The notes below the pieces were generated by a model. It had not been told where the DNA came from and made no database searches. It worked only from the letters and a program-made list of their open reading frames with translations. Source: Xylophilus sp. Leaf220 (GTDB lineage Bacteria; Pseudomonadota; Gammaproteobacteria; Burkholderiales; Burkholderiaceae_C). Taken from it: DNA of 64,000 nt. The DNA is taken from assembly GCF_001421705.1 (NCBI RefSeq), contig NZ_LMKO01000001.1:920170-984169 (forward strand). The letters are read 5' to 3'. Both the position numbers and the translations under genes were made by a program. Shown in pieces: positions 20,016 through 28,647 of this stretch (positions within the stretch are counted from its first letter, which is position 1; each line of letters opens with the position of its first letter).

Positions 20016-21013
20016 CGACGCCCACCACCGCCCCCTCCCCGGCCACCGCCGCACCGGCCGCCGGCCCGCTGCGCGGCCAGCTCGGCACCTATGTCGGCCT
20101 GACCGTGGTGCTGCTCGGCATGGTCGCGCTCTTCGGCAGCCTGAGCGAATACTTCCTCACCCGCGAGACCTTCGTCACCATCGCCAACGAGATCCCGGCC
20201 CTGGCCGTCATGGCGGTGGGGATGACCTTCGTGCTGATCATCGCGGGCATCGACCTGTCGGTAGGCTCGGTGCTGGCGCTGAGCGCGGCCGTGACCGCCG
20301 CGGCGATCCTGCAGTGGAAGCTCTCGGTGCCGGCCGCCGCCGCGCTGGGCCTGGCCACCGGCCTGCTCTGCGGCGCGGTCACCGGCGCTGTGTCGGTGGC
20401 GTGGCGGCTGCCGAGCTTCATCGTGTCGCTGGGCATGCTGGAAGCGGTGCGCGGCGGCGCCTACCTGGTGACCGATTCGCGCACCCAGTACGTGGGCGAT
20501 GCGATCTCGGGCCTGGCGGCGCCGTGGATCGGCGGCATCTCGGTCGCCTTCCTGCTCGCGCTGCTGCTGGTGGTGGTGGGCCAACTGGTGCTGTCGCGCA
20601 CCGTCTTCGGCCGCTACGTGGTCGGCATCGGAACCAACGAAGAGGCGATGCGGCTGGCCGGCGTCGATCCCCGGCCGATCCGGATCGCGGTGTTCGCGAT
20701 CACCGGGCTGCTCGCCGGCCTCGCGGGCCTGATGCAGTCGGCCCGGCTGGAGGCCGCCGACCCGAACGCGGGAGTCGGCATCGAGCTGCAGGTGATCGCG
20801 GCCGTCGTCATCGGCGGCACCAGCCTGATGGGCGGGCGCGGTTCGGTGGTCAACACCTTCTTCGGCGTGCTGATCATCGCGGTGCTGGAGGCGGGCCTGG
20901 CCCAGGTCGGCGCCAGCGAACCCAGCAAGCGGATCATCACCGGCGCGGTGATCGTGGTGGCGGTGATCATCGACACCGTGCGCCAGCGCCGGGCCGACCG
21001 CCGGCTGGCCTGA
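20012..21013 (+). CDS. rbsC: Ribose ABC transporter, permease
   Basis: Membrane-spanning component of the ribose importer, 333 residues with about eight to ten helices. Family motifs are VMAVGMTFVLIIAGIDLSVG and the coupling region GVDPRPIRIAVFAITGLLAGLAGLM, followed by LQVIAAVVIGGTSLMGGRGSV, diagnostic for CUT2 permeases. The N-terminal 25 residues, rich in Thr, Pro and Ala, are a soluble lead. The ATG at 20012 overlaps the rbsA stop. It would form a homodimer channel with RbsA and receive ribose from RbsB. Confidence 0.94.
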   Translation: MTTPTTAPSPATAAPAAGPLRGQLGTYVGLTVVLLGMVALFGSLSEYFLTRETFVTIANEIPALAVMAVGMTFVLIIAGIDLSVGSVLALSAAVTAAAILQWKLSVPAAAALGLATGLLCGAVTGAVSVAWRLPSFIVSLGMLEAVRGGAYLVTDSRTQYVGDAISGLAAPWIGGISVAFLLALLLVVVGQLVLSRTVFGRYVVGIGTNEEAMRLAGVDPRPIRIAVFAITGLLAGLAGLMQSARLEAADPNAGVGIELQVIAAVVIGGTSLMGGRGSVVNTFFGVLIIAVLEAGLAQVGASEPSKRIITGAVIVVAVIIDTVRQRRADRRLA

Positions 21014-21026
21014 TCGCTGCACGCCG

Positions 21027-22073
21027 ATGGCCACGATCAAGGACGTCGCGCTGCAGGCACGGGTGTCGGTCACCACCGTGTCGCACGTGGTCAACGGCAC
21101 CCGCCATGTCAGCGCCGAAGGCCGGGCCCGGGTGGAGCAGGCGATCCGCGCCCTCGGCTATGTGCCGAGCGCGGTGGCCCGCAGCCTGAAGAGCAACACC
21201 ACCGCCACGCTCGGCATGCTGATCCCCAACAGCTCCAACCCCTACTTCGCCGAGATCGTGCGGGCGGTGGAAGACCGCTGCTTCGGCGCCGGCTACACGC
21301 TGCTGCTGTGCAACACCGACGACGAGCCGCACCGCCAGAGCGTCTACCTGCAGGTGTTGGCCGAGCGCCGCATCGACGGCCTAGTGGTGGTTTCGACCGG
21401 CGACGACGACTCGCTGGTGCGGCAGCTCGACAGCCTGCGCATCCCCACGGTGCTGGTCGACCGCGAGATCGCCGACCCCCACTGCGACCTGGTGGAGACC
21501 GCACACCTGCAGGGCGGCCTGCTGGCGGTGCGCCATCTGATGGCCCTGGGCCACCGGCGCATCGCCTGCATCGGCGGCCCGCCGGGCCTCACGCCCAGCG
21601 AGCAGCGGATCGAGGGCTGGCGCACCGCGCAGGCCGAGGGCGACGCGCCGCAGACCGCCGACGAATCGCTGCTGTGGCGCGGCGGCTTCACCAGCCAGGG
21701 CGGCTACGAGGCGATGCAGGCCCTGCTGGGCACCGCGCAACGGCCCACTGCCGTGTTCGTCTGCAACGACCTGATGGCGATCGGCGCCCTGCGCGCGGCC
21801 CATGAAGCGGGCGTGCCGGTGCCGGAAGCCCTGTCGGTCGTCGGCTTCGACGACGTCGAGCTGGCGGCCTTCACCAGCCCGCCGCTCACCACCGTCGCCC
21901 AGCCCAAGGGCGACATCGGCGCGCTGGCGGTCGACATGCTGCTGGAGCGCATCGGCGGCCACCGCCGCGAGCCCCGCAAGGTGATGCTGCAGCCCGCGCT
22001 GCGGGTGCGCGCCTCCACCGCGCCGTGTGCGCACGGTGCCGGCGCCGCCGAGCCGTCCACACCGCGTTCCTGA
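21027..22073 (+). CDS. rbsR: LacI-family ribose operon repressor
   Basis: Transcription regulator of 348 residues. The N-terminal LacI helix-turn-helix reads ATIKDVALQARVSVTTVSHVVNG, with the hinge helix at SAVARSLKSN. The C-terminal part has a periplasmic-binding-like fold (LGMLIPNSSNPYFAEIV, FVCNDLMAIGALRA, LSVVGFDDVELAAF) that would bind ribose. It lies inside the operon, 13 bp after rbsC, and is probably expressed from the promoter it controls. The palindromes at 17351-17378 are its likely operators. The effector is inferred from context; D-ribose is the natural candidate. Confidence 0.9.
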   Translation: MATIKDVALQARVSVTTVSHVVNGTRHVSAEGRARVEQAIRALGYVPSAVARSLKSNTTATLGMLIPNSSNPYFAEIVRAVEDRCFGAGYTLLLCNTDDEPHRQSVYLQVLAERRIDGLVVVSTGDDDSLVRQLDSLRIPTVLVDREIADPHCDLVETAHLQGGLLAVRHLMALGHRRIACIGGPPGLTPSEQRIEGWRTAQAEGDAPQTADESLLWRGGFTSQGGYEAMQALLGTAQRPTAVFVCNDLMAIGALRAAHEAGVPVPEALSVVGFDDVELAAFTSPPLTTVAQPKGDIGALAVDMLLERIGGHRREPRKVMLQPALRVRASTAPCAHGAGAAEPSTPRS

Positions 22074-22102
22074 AACCTTATTCCCAGCCGAGCCCGCGCC
22101 AA

Positions 22103-23065
22103 GTGTCCGACACCGCTTCTCCCCTTCGCCTGCCGCCCGCCATCGTGGTGGTCGGTAGCCTCAACATGGACCTGGTGCTGCGGGTGCCGCATGCGCCGGC
22201 CGCCGGCGAAACCCTGCTCGGCCGCTCGATCGCCAGCCTGCCCGGCGGCAAGGGTGCCAACCAGGCCGTCGGCTGCGCTCGCCAGGGCGCGCGGGTGCAC
22301 ATGGTCGGCTGCGTCGGCGCCGATGCCCACGGGCAGGCGCTGCGCCGCGCGCTGGAGCTGGACGGAATCGACACCGCCGCACTGCAAACCGCCGACACCG
22401 CGCCGACCGGCACCGCGCTGGTGATGGTGGAGGACGACGGCCAGAACCGGATCGTGGTGGTGCCGGGCGCCAACGACTTCGTGCGCATCGACGCCGCGGC
22501 ACTGGCCCGCCACCTCGACGGCGCCGCCTTCCTGGTCGCCCAGTTCGAGACGCCGCTCGACCAGGTGGCCCTGGCGATCGGCGTGGCGCACCGCGCCGGC
22601 TGCAAGGTGCTGCTGAATCCGTCGCCGGTGCAGGCCATCGACGACGCGCTGTGGTCGCAGATCGACACGCTGGTCATCAACGAGGTGGAAGCCGGCGCGC
22701 TCAGCGGCCGGCCGGCCGACGACCTGCCGCAGGTGGCGGCGGCCGCCCGGGCGCTGCGGGCCCGGGGCGTTGCCCGCGTCGTCGTTACGCTGGGTGCGCG
22801 CGGCGCGGTGGCGGTGGATGCGGCCGGGGCACGCCACCATCCGGCGCCGGTGGTGGACGCCGTCGATACCACGGCGGCCGGCGACACCTTCCTCGGCGCG
22901 CTGGCCGCCGCGCTGGGCGAAGGCCGGGCGCTGGACGACGCGGTGCGCCTGGGCATCCGCGCCGCGGCGATCTGCATCACCCGGCCCGGTGCGCAACCGT
23001 CGATTCCGATGCGCGACGCCGTGCTGCGCAGTCCCCTGCCTCCCGCCTGGACCCTGCTGCCATGA
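22103..23065 (+). CDS. rbsK: Ribokinase
   Basis: Phosphorylates D-ribose to ribose-5-phosphate with ATP; 320 residues. PfkB-family motifs are IVVVGSLNMDLVLRVPHAP, the first signature SLPGGKGANQAVGCARQGA, and the second signature near DAVDTTAAGDTFLGALAAAL with the catalytic Asp in AAGD. I place the start at GTG 22103; the frame is open upstream inside the end of rbsR, but those codons do not match the family. Its stop overlaps the rbsD ATG in an ATGA pair. It completes the route from ribose uptake to the pentose phosphate pathway. Confidence 0.93.
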   Translation: MSDTASPLRLPPAIVVVGSLNMDLVLRVPHAPAAGETLLGRSIASLPGGKGANQAVGCARQGARVHMVGCVGADAHGQALRRALELDGIDTAALQTADTAPTGTALVMVEDDGQNRIVVVPGANDFVRIDAAALARHLDGAAFLVAQFETPLDQVALAIGVAHRAGCKVLLNPSPVQAIDDALWSQIDTLVINEVEAGALSGRPADDLPQVAAAARALRARGVARVVVTLGARGAVAVDAAGARHHPAPVVDAVDTTAAGDTFLGALAAALGEGRALDDAVRLGIRAAAICITRPGAQPSIPMRDAVLRSPLPPAWTLLP

Positions 23066-23460
23066 AACGTTCACTCCTGCTGCATGCCGACCTCTCCCAG
23101 GTGATCGCCGCGCTGGGCCATGGCGACATGGTGGTCATCGGCGATGCCGGCCTGCCGATCCCCGACGGGCCGCGCCGCATCGATCTGGCGCTGACGCCCG
23201 GCATCCCGCGGGTCGCGGACGTGCTGCGGATCGTGCTGTCGGAGATGCAGGTCGAGCGCGCCCTGCTGGCCCGAGAGGCGCTGGACCGCTGCGCCCACGG
23301 CACCCTGCCGCCATGGTGCGACGGCATGCTGCCGGTGGCGCCCGAGACCGTCTCGCACGCACAGCTCAAGCGGCTGAGCGCCCGGGCCCGGGCCGTGGTG
23401 CGCACCGGCGAATGCACGCCCTACGCCAACATCGTGCTCTGCGCCGGCGTGACCTTCTGA
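23062..23460 (+). CDS. rbsD: D-ribose pyranase
   Basis: Interconverts beta-pyranose and beta-furanose ribose so that ribokinase receives the right form. The 132 residues match RbsD in length. The catalytic His is H20 in AALGHGDMVVIGDAGLPIP, which also carries the conserved Asp and the GLPIP turn. The C-terminal RTGECTPYANIVLCAGVTF is the other signature. It is the last gene of the operon and is translationally coupled to rbsK. Finding rbsD at the 3' end rather than first, as in E. coli, is a difference in gene order. Confidence 0.95.
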   Translation: MKRSLLLHADLSQVIAALGHGDMVVIGDAGLPIPDGPRRIDLALTPGIPRVADVLRIVLSEMQVERALLAREALDRCAHGTLPPWCDGMLPVAPETVSHAQLKRLSARARAVVRTGECTPYANIVLCAGVTF

Positions 23461-23592
23461 CCGGCGGCTGAACGACGGCCGGGTGCAGCGCACGGGCACC
23501 GCCTCCGCGCGCCGCCGGGCGGCGCAGCGGCCGACCGGCCTGTGCCCCGCAGCCCGACATTCGACCGCCCCGCCCTCCCTACAATGGGCCGC

Positions 23593-24756
23593 ATGGCTCC
23601 TCCTCTCGATGTCTGTATCCGTGGCGCTGGCGTGGTGGGCAGCACCCTGGCTTTGCTGCTGGCGCGCGACCGCCTGCGCGTCGGCCTGGTCGCCCAGCCG
23701 TCGTCCGCTGCAACGGCCTCGCCCGCCGGTCCCGACGTGCGGGCCTACGCGATCAACGACGCGTCGCGGCAGCTGCTGCAGTCGCTGCGCAGCTGGCCCG
23801 ACGCGGTGTCCTGCACCGCGGTGTCGGGCATGCAGGTCTTCGGCGACGACGGCGGCGCGGTGCGTTTCGATGCGGCGGCCCAGAAGGTCGATGCGCTGGC
23901 GTGGATCGTCGACGTGCCGGCGCTGGAAGCCCGGCTGGCCGACGCGGTACGTTTCCAGCCGCTGGTCGAGGTGCTGGACACACCCCGGCCCGCGGCGCTG
24001 ACGGCGGTCTGCGAAGGCCGGGCCAGTGCCACCCGCGATGAGTTCGGCGTAACCTTCGCATCCACGCCCTATCCGCAACGGGCCATCGCGGCGCGGCTGC
24101 GCTGCGAGCGGCCGCACGGCGGCATCGCCCGCCAGTGGTTCCTGCGCGACGGCATCCTCGCGTTACTGCCGATGGGCGGCGCGCAGGGCCACACCGTCGC
24201 CCTGGTGTGGTCGGTGGACACCGCCCGTGCGCCGGAACTGCTGGCACTAGACGATGCCGCTTTCGCCTCCGAGCTGGAAGCCCGCAGCGGGCATGCCCTC
24301 GGCACCCTGGCACTGGAGAGCCCGCGCAGCGACTGGCCCTTGCAACTGGCCCGTGCCGACCGATGGTGCGGCCGGCTGCCGACCGATGGCTCCGCGACAC
24401 GCACGACGGCCGCCAGTCCCCGCAGCTGGGTGCTGGCAGGGGACGCCGCCCACACCGTGCACCCGCTCGCAGGCCAGGGCCTGAACGTCGGCCTGGCCGA
24501 CGCCGCCGAACTGGCCCGGGTGCTGCATGCCCGCGACTACTGGCGCAGCCCGGGCGACCTGCGGCTGCTGCGCCAGTACGAGCGGGCCCGCCGCGCGGCC
24601 TTGCTGCCGATGGGCCTTGCGACCGATGGGCTGCAGCAGCTCTTCTCGCAGCACGGCCAGCCCTGGCAGACATTGCGCAACTGGGGCATGCGCGGCTTCG
24701 ATGCCAGCGGCCCGGTCAAATCCTGGCTCACCCAGCGGGCCATGGGCACGCTGTGA
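23593..24756 (+). CDS. FAD-dependent UbiH/UbiF-family hydroxylase
   Basis: Flavin monooxygenase of 387 residues, probably a ubiquinone-ring hydroxylase. The N-terminal FAD-binding Rossmann motif is VCIRGAGVVGSTLALLLAR, slightly off the usual GxGxxG. The YAINDASRQLLQSL segment and the C-terminal LAGDAAHTVHPLAGQGLNVGLADAAELA are the family's DG and GD motifs. The start could be 23584 or 23593; I prefer 23593, ten residues before the Rossmann strand. It is followed after 70 bp by dsbC. The ring position hydroxylated cannot be told from the sequence. Confidence 0.85.
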   Translation: MAPPLDVCIRGAGVVGSTLALLLARDRLRVGLVAQPSSAATASPAGPDVRAYAINDASRQLLQSLRSWPDAVSCTAVSGMQVFGDDGGAVRFDAAAQKVDALAWIVDVPALEARLADAVRFQPLVEVLDTPRPAALTAVCEGRASATRDEFGVTFASTPYPQRAIAARLRCERPHGGIARQWFLRDGILALLPMGGAQGHTVALVWSVDTARAPELLALDDAAFASELEARSGHALGTLALESPRSDWPLQLARADRWCGRLPTDGSATRTTAASPRSWVLAGDAAHTVHPLAGQGLNVGLADAAELARVLHARDYWRSPGDLRLLRQYERARRAALLPMGLATDGLQQLFSQHGQPWQTLRNWGMRGFDASGPVKSWLTQRAMGTL

Positions 24757-24826
24757 ACCTATTGCGGCGCGGCGTACTCCCACTGCACGAACCCCGCCCG
24801 CCCCCTTGCGCTTTCCGGAGAATCCT

Positions 24827-25549
24827 GTGAATCTGTCCCGCCATTTTTCGATCTGCGCCCTGGCCCTCGGCGCCCTGCTGGTCACCGCCGGGGCGCATGC
24901 CCAGGAGTCGGTGATCCGCAAGAACCTGGCGGCCCGCGTGCCGCAACTGCAGAACATCGACGAAGTGCGCAAGAGTGCGATGCCCGGCCTGTACGAAGTC
25001 CGCATGGGCACCGACATCTTCTACACCGACGCCAAGGGCGACTACGTGCTGCACGGCGAGATGCTCGACACGCGCGAGCGCAAGAACCTCACCGAAGAGC
25101 GCGTCAACAAGATCACCGCGATCGACTTCGACGATCTCCCCGTCCGCGACGCGTTCAAGATCGTGCGCGGCAAGGGAGAGCGCAAGCTGGCCGTCTTCGA
25201 AGACCCCAACTGCGGCTACTGCAAGCGCTTCGAGAAGGAGCTGGCAACGATCGACAACGTGACGGTCTACATGTACCTCTACCCGATCCTGGGCGCCGAT
25301 TCGGTCGACAAGTCCAACCGCCTCTGGTGTGCCAAGGACCAGGGCCGCGCCTGGCAGGACTACATGCTCGACGAAAAGCCGATCACCGCCGCTGCCGGCT
25401 GCGACACCGGCGCCGTGAGCCGCAACGTGGCCTTCGGACGCAAGCTCAAGATCACCGGCACGCCCACCCTGATCTTCGCGGACGGCACCCGGGTGCCCGG
25501 CGCGATCGACGCCAAGCAGATCGAGCAGCGCCTGGCCGCCGCGCGCTGA
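24827..25549 (+). CDS. dsbC: Thiol:disulfide interchange protein DsbC
   Basis: Periplasmic disulfide isomerase of 240 residues. A signal peptide (SICALALGALLVTAGAHAQ) is followed by the DsbC dimerisation domain (LQNIDEVRKSAMPGLYEVRM) and a thioredoxin domain with active site C129-G-Y-C132 in FEDPNCGYCKRFEKEL. The cis-Pro loop is ITGTPTLIFADG. A second Cys pair appears in LWCAKDQ...AAGCDTG. The GTG at 24827 gives a complete signal peptide. It would reshuffle wrong disulfides in exported proteins and be kept reduced by DsbD. Confidence 0.94.
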   Translation: MNLSRHFSICALALGALLVTAGAHAQESVIRKNLAARVPQLQNIDEVRKSAMPGLYEVRMGTDIFYTDAKGDYVLHGEMLDTRERKNLTEERVNKITAIDFDDLPVRDAFKIVRGKGERKLAVFEDPNCGYCKRFEKELATIDNVTVYMYLYPILGADSVDKSNRLWCAKDQGRAWQDYMLDEKPITAAAGCDTGAVSRNVAFGRKLKITGTPTLIFADGTRVPGAIDAKQIEQRLAAAR

Positions 25550-25612
25550 CCGCGCCTTTGCCATCCTGCTGCGGCTCGGCCGCAGCCCCTCTCCAGACGC
25601 AACCGCCACGCA

Positions 25613-27424
25613 ATGCCACCACAGCCCGCCCTGCCCTCTGTGCACTACCGCGTCGAAGCCGCCGACCTGCATGCCCACCTGTTCCGGGTCACGCTGACGG
25701 TCGCTGCACCGGCTGCGCTGCAGCGGGTGTCGCTGCCGGTATGGATTCCGGGCAGCTACCTGGTCCGCGAATTCGCCCGCCATCTGCAGAAGCTGGTCGC
25801 CACACAAAGGGGCGCCTGCCTAGCGGTCGATCAATTGGACAAATGCAGCTGGCAGGTCGCCTGCGCCCCGGAGGCGCCGCTGGTGCTGACCTACGAGGTC
25901 TATGCCTACGACAACTCGGTCCGCGCCTGCTGGCTCGACAGCCGCCGCGGCTTCTTCAACGGCACCGGCCTGTGCCTGCGGGTCGAAGGCCAGGAAGACA
26001 TGCTCCACACGGTGGAACTGGTGGCATCGCCTGCGATGGTAGGCTGGTCGGCCGCCACCGCCCTGCTCCCGCACGCGGTGGACGCCCACGGCTTCGGCAC
26101 CTACCAGGCCGACGGCTACGACACCCTGGCCGACAGCCCGGTGGAGCTGGGCCGATTCTGGAGCGGCGAGTTCACCGCCGGCGGCGTGCCGCACCGCTTC
26201 GTCGTCGCGGGCGCGGCGCCCAGCTTCGACGGCGCCCGGCTGCTGGCCGACGCGCAGCGCATCTGCGAGACGCAGATCGCCTTCTGGCACACCGACGGCG
26301 GCGCCGCGCCCCACGACCGGTATGTCTTCATGCTCAACGCGGTGGACGACGGCTACGGCGGGCTGGAGCATCGCCACAGCACGGCCCTCATCTGCAACCG
26401 CCGCGACCTGCCACGCGTGGGCGAGCCCAAGCAGTCCGAGGGCTACACCACGCTGCTGGGCCTGGTCAGCCACGAGTACTTCCACACCTGGAACGTCAAG
26501 CGCTTGCGCCCGGCCGAATTCGCCGCCTACGACTACCGCCAGGAGAACTACACGCAGCTGCTCTGGTTCTTCGAAGGCTTCACCAGCTACTACGACGACC
26601 TGCTGCTGCGCCGCGCGGGCTTGCTGGACGACGCGGGCTATTTGCGGCTGCTCAACAAGACGATCAACCAAGTGCTGCAGACGCCCGGCCGCCAGGTGCA
26701 GTCGGTTGCGCAGGCCAGCTTCGACGCCTGGGTCAAGTACTACCGGCAGGACGAGAACACCCCCAACGCCACCGTCAGTTACTACACCAAGGGTGCGCTG
26801 GTCGCCCTGTGCCTGGACCTGACCCTGCGCGGCGACGCGGCGCGCGCCGTGGGCGGCGCGGTACCGTCGCTGGACCAGGTGATGCGCGGCCTGTGGCAGC
26901 GCTGCGCGGCCGGCCCGATGCAGGAAGCCGATGTGCTGGCCGTGCTGGAGGCCGTCGCCGGCCGCAGCCTGGCGCCGGAGATCGCCGCATGGGTGCACGG
27001 AACCGACGAGCTGCCCCTGGCCGCATTGCTACAGTCGTACGGCGTCGAGATGCTGGCCGATCCTTCGCAGCCGGCGCAGCGCCTGGGCCTGCGGGTGGCC
27101 GAGACCACCGGCATCCAGATCAAGGCGGTGCTGCGTGGCGGCGCCGCCGAGGCGGCCGGCTTCGCGGCCGGCGACGAATGGCTGGGCATAGAGGTCAGCG
27201 GAGAGGCCTGGCGCCTCGCCAAGCTTGAGGACCTCGCGCTCTACCTTGGCGGAGAACGCCACTGCACCGCCTGGATCGCCCGCGACCGCCGGATGCTGAA
27301 GCTGGCCCTGGAACTGCCCGCCGCCGACACCACCGCTCGGCTGGTGGCACGCGATCCGGCCCGGCTCGCCGCCTGGCTGTCGGCGGCCGATGCGCCGGCC
27401 GCCAGTGCTTCGGCGCTCTCCTGA
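25613..27424 (+). CDS. M61-family metallopeptidase (glycyl aminopeptidase-like) with PDZ domain
   Basis: Zinc peptidase of 603 residues. The N-terminal part (VHYRVEAADLHAHLFRVTLTV, WIPGSYLVREFARHL) is the M61 beta-sandwich. The catalytic domain holds the zinc motif HEYFH at about 287-291 in LVSHEYFHTWNVKRLRP, followed by LLWFFEGFTSYYDDLLLRRAG. A C-terminal PDZ domain covers about 480-575 (QIKAVLRGGAAEAAGFAAGDEWLGIE). There is no clear signal peptide, so a cytosolic location is likely. The family prefers N-terminal Gly or Ala. It stands between dsbC and an enoyl-CoA hydratase, without an evident functional link. Confidence 0.92.
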   Translation: MPPQPALPSVHYRVEAADLHAHLFRVTLTVAAPAALQRVSLPVWIPGSYLVREFARHLQKLVATQRGACLAVDQLDKCSWQVACAPEAPLVLTYEVYAYDNSVRACWLDSRRGFFNGTGLCLRVEGQEDMLHTVELVASPAMVGWSAATALLPHAVDAHGFGTYQADGYDTLADSPVELGRFWSGEFTAGGVPHRFVVAGAAPSFDGARLLADAQRICETQIAFWHTDGGAAPHDRYVFMLNAVDDGYGGLEHRHSTALICNRRDLPRVGEPKQSEGYTTLLGLVSHEYFHTWNVKRLRPAEFAAYDYRQENYTQLLWFFEGFTSYYDDLLLRRAGLLDDAGYLRLLNKTINQVLQTPGRQVQSVAQASFDAWVKYYRQDENTPNATVSYYTKGALVALCLDLTLRGDAARAVGGAVPSLDQVMRGLWQRCAAGPMQEADVLAVLEAVAGRSLAPEIAAWVHGTDELPLAALLQSYGVEMLADPSQPAQRLGLRVAETTGIQIKAVLRGGAAEAAGFAAGDEWLGIEVSGEAWRLAKLEDLALYLGGERHCTAWIARDRRMLKLALELPAADTTARLVARDPARLAAWLSAADAPAASASALS

Positions 27425-27483
27425 CAGGCCCCGCGCAAGTCCGCTCATTCATCGCCCCATAACCCATAGAAGGAGACAACCGC

Positions 27484-28263
27484 ATGGCCTACGAAACGAT
27501 CCAGGTGCGCACCGAAGCCGAGAAGGTCGGCATCGTGACGCTGAACCGCCCCAAGCAGCTCAATGCCCTGAACGACCAGCTGATGGACGAGCTGGGCGAC
27601 GCGCTCGATGCGTTCGCTGCCGACAGCGCCATCGGCTGCATCGTCATCACCGGCAGCGAGAAGGCTTTCGCCGCAGGAGCCGACATCGCCGCGATGGCCA
27701 AGTACGACTTCACCCACGTCTACAAGAGCGACTACATCGGACGCAACTGGGAGCGGATCCGCGGCATCCGCAAACCGGTGATCGCGGCGGTGAGCGGCTT
27801 CGCGCTGGGCGGTGGCTGCGAACTGGCGATGATGTGCGACTTCATCATCGCAGCCGACAACGCCAAGTTCGGCCAGCCCGAGATCAAGATCGGCGTGATT
27901 CCCGGCGCTGGCGGCACCCAGCGCCTGCCGCGCGCCGTGGGCAAGAGCAAGGCGATGGACATGGCCCTCACCGGCCGGATGATGGACGCGGCCGAGGCCG
28001 AACGTTCGGGCCTGGTCAGCCGTGTGGTGCCGTACGACCAATTGATGGACGAGGTGCTGGGCGCCGCGCTGCAGATCTGCGCTTTCTCCCAGGTCGCCGC
28101 GATGGCCGCCAAGGAATCGGTCAACCGCGCGTTCGAAAGCGGCCTGTCGGACGGCGTGATGTTCGAGCGCCGCCTGTTCCACGCCCTCTTCGCGACCACC
28201 GACCAGAAGGAAGGCATGGACGCGTTCGTGAACAAGCGCCCCCCCACCTTCACCAACAGCTGA
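27484..28263 (+). CDS. Enoyl-CoA hydratase
   Basis: Crotonase-fold enzyme of 259 residues that hydrates 2-enoyl-CoA in beta-oxidation. The oxyanion-hole segments are [11 protein letters not shown] and [13 protein letters not shown]. The first catalytic Glu lies in [22 protein letters not shown]. At the second position (Glu in rat liver hydratase, AMEM) this protein has Asp in AMDMALTG, a variant I recall from many bacterial members. The C-terminal helix reads [17 protein letters not shown]. The ATG at 27484 follows GAAGGAGA. A single gene is followed directly by a tRNA with its own promoter. Confidence 0.92.
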   Translation: MAYETIQVRTEAEKVGIVTLNRPKQLNALNDQLMDELGDALDAFAADSAIGCIVITGSEKAFAAGADIAAMAKYDFTHVYKSDYIGRNWERIRGIRKPVIAAVSGFALGGGCELAMMCDFIIAADNAKFGQPEIKIGVIPGAGGTQRLPRAVGKSKAMDMALTGRMMDAAEAERSGLVSRVVPYDQLMDEVLGAALQICAFSQVAAMAAKESVNRAFESGLSDGVMFERRLFHALFATTDQKEGMDAFVNKRPPTFTNS

Positions 28264-28287
28264 GGGCGCTGGCCGGCGCCACAAAAC

Positions 28288-28297
28288 TTGCTATACT
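28288..28297 (+). promoter_or_regulatory. Extended -10 promoter of the tRNA gene
   Basis: TTGCTATACT fits an extended -10 (TGnTATAAT type) ending ten bases before the first tRNA base. No convincing -35 is visible at the normal distance, which is common for extended -10 promoters. Confidence 0.6.
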
Positions 28298-28306
28298 CGC
28301 TGGCTC

Positions 28307-28383
28307 GGCGCTTTAGCTCAGTCGGTTAGAGCGATGGAATCATAATCCACAGGTCCGCGGTTCGAATCCGTGAAGCGCCACCA
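28307..28383 (+). tRNA. tRNA with CAU anticodon, probably elongator Met
   Basis: The 77-nt cloverleaf includes an encoded CCA. The acceptor stem GGCGCTT/AAGCGCC is perfect, the D-arm reads GCTCAGTCGGTTAGAGC, and the T-arm is CGCGG-TTCGAAT-CCGTG with one G-U pair. The anticodon CAT is at 28341-28343 in the loop ATCATAA. The top pair of the anticodon stem is an A-C mismatch. It does not look like an initiator, whose first acceptor pair is unpaired. The lysidine-modified Ile2 tRNA has the same anticodon and cannot be fully excluded. Confidence 0.93.
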
Positions 28384-28390
28384 AGATGCT

Positions 28391-28430
28391 AAAAGCCTTT
28401 TAAGTCGATGACTTAAAAGGCTTTTTTGTT
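28391..28430 (+). terminator. Intrinsic terminator after the tRNA
   Basis: A perfect 16-bp inverted repeat (28391-28406 with 28410-28425) with a 3-nt loop; the right arm ends in a run of six T. It begins 7 bp after the CCA end. The stem is AT-rich at its base, so it may act in both directions. From here to 28647 I see no gene. Confidence 0.85.
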
Positions 28431-28647
28431 GGTGAGTTGCACAAGGGTTTGGCGCCCCCAACGCATTGGGTCTGCTGTCCGTGAAGGTACATCTTGCCCC
28501 CTGTGGCAACGATCCAGCCAGGTGATGCGCGCCGATGGTCGACGTGCATCGAGGCCATGGCGAAAAGATAGTGGATCACCTCTTCGCGGCCCCATCGGGG
28601 CAGCCAAACCCAGCATCACTGAAAGACCAAGCGGCACAATCGCCCGC

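Noticed and set aside
19049-21100. A 683-codon minus-strand open frame opposite rbsA and rbsC
   Set aside because: Antisense to unmistakable transporter genes; His/Gln/Arg-rich with no domain.
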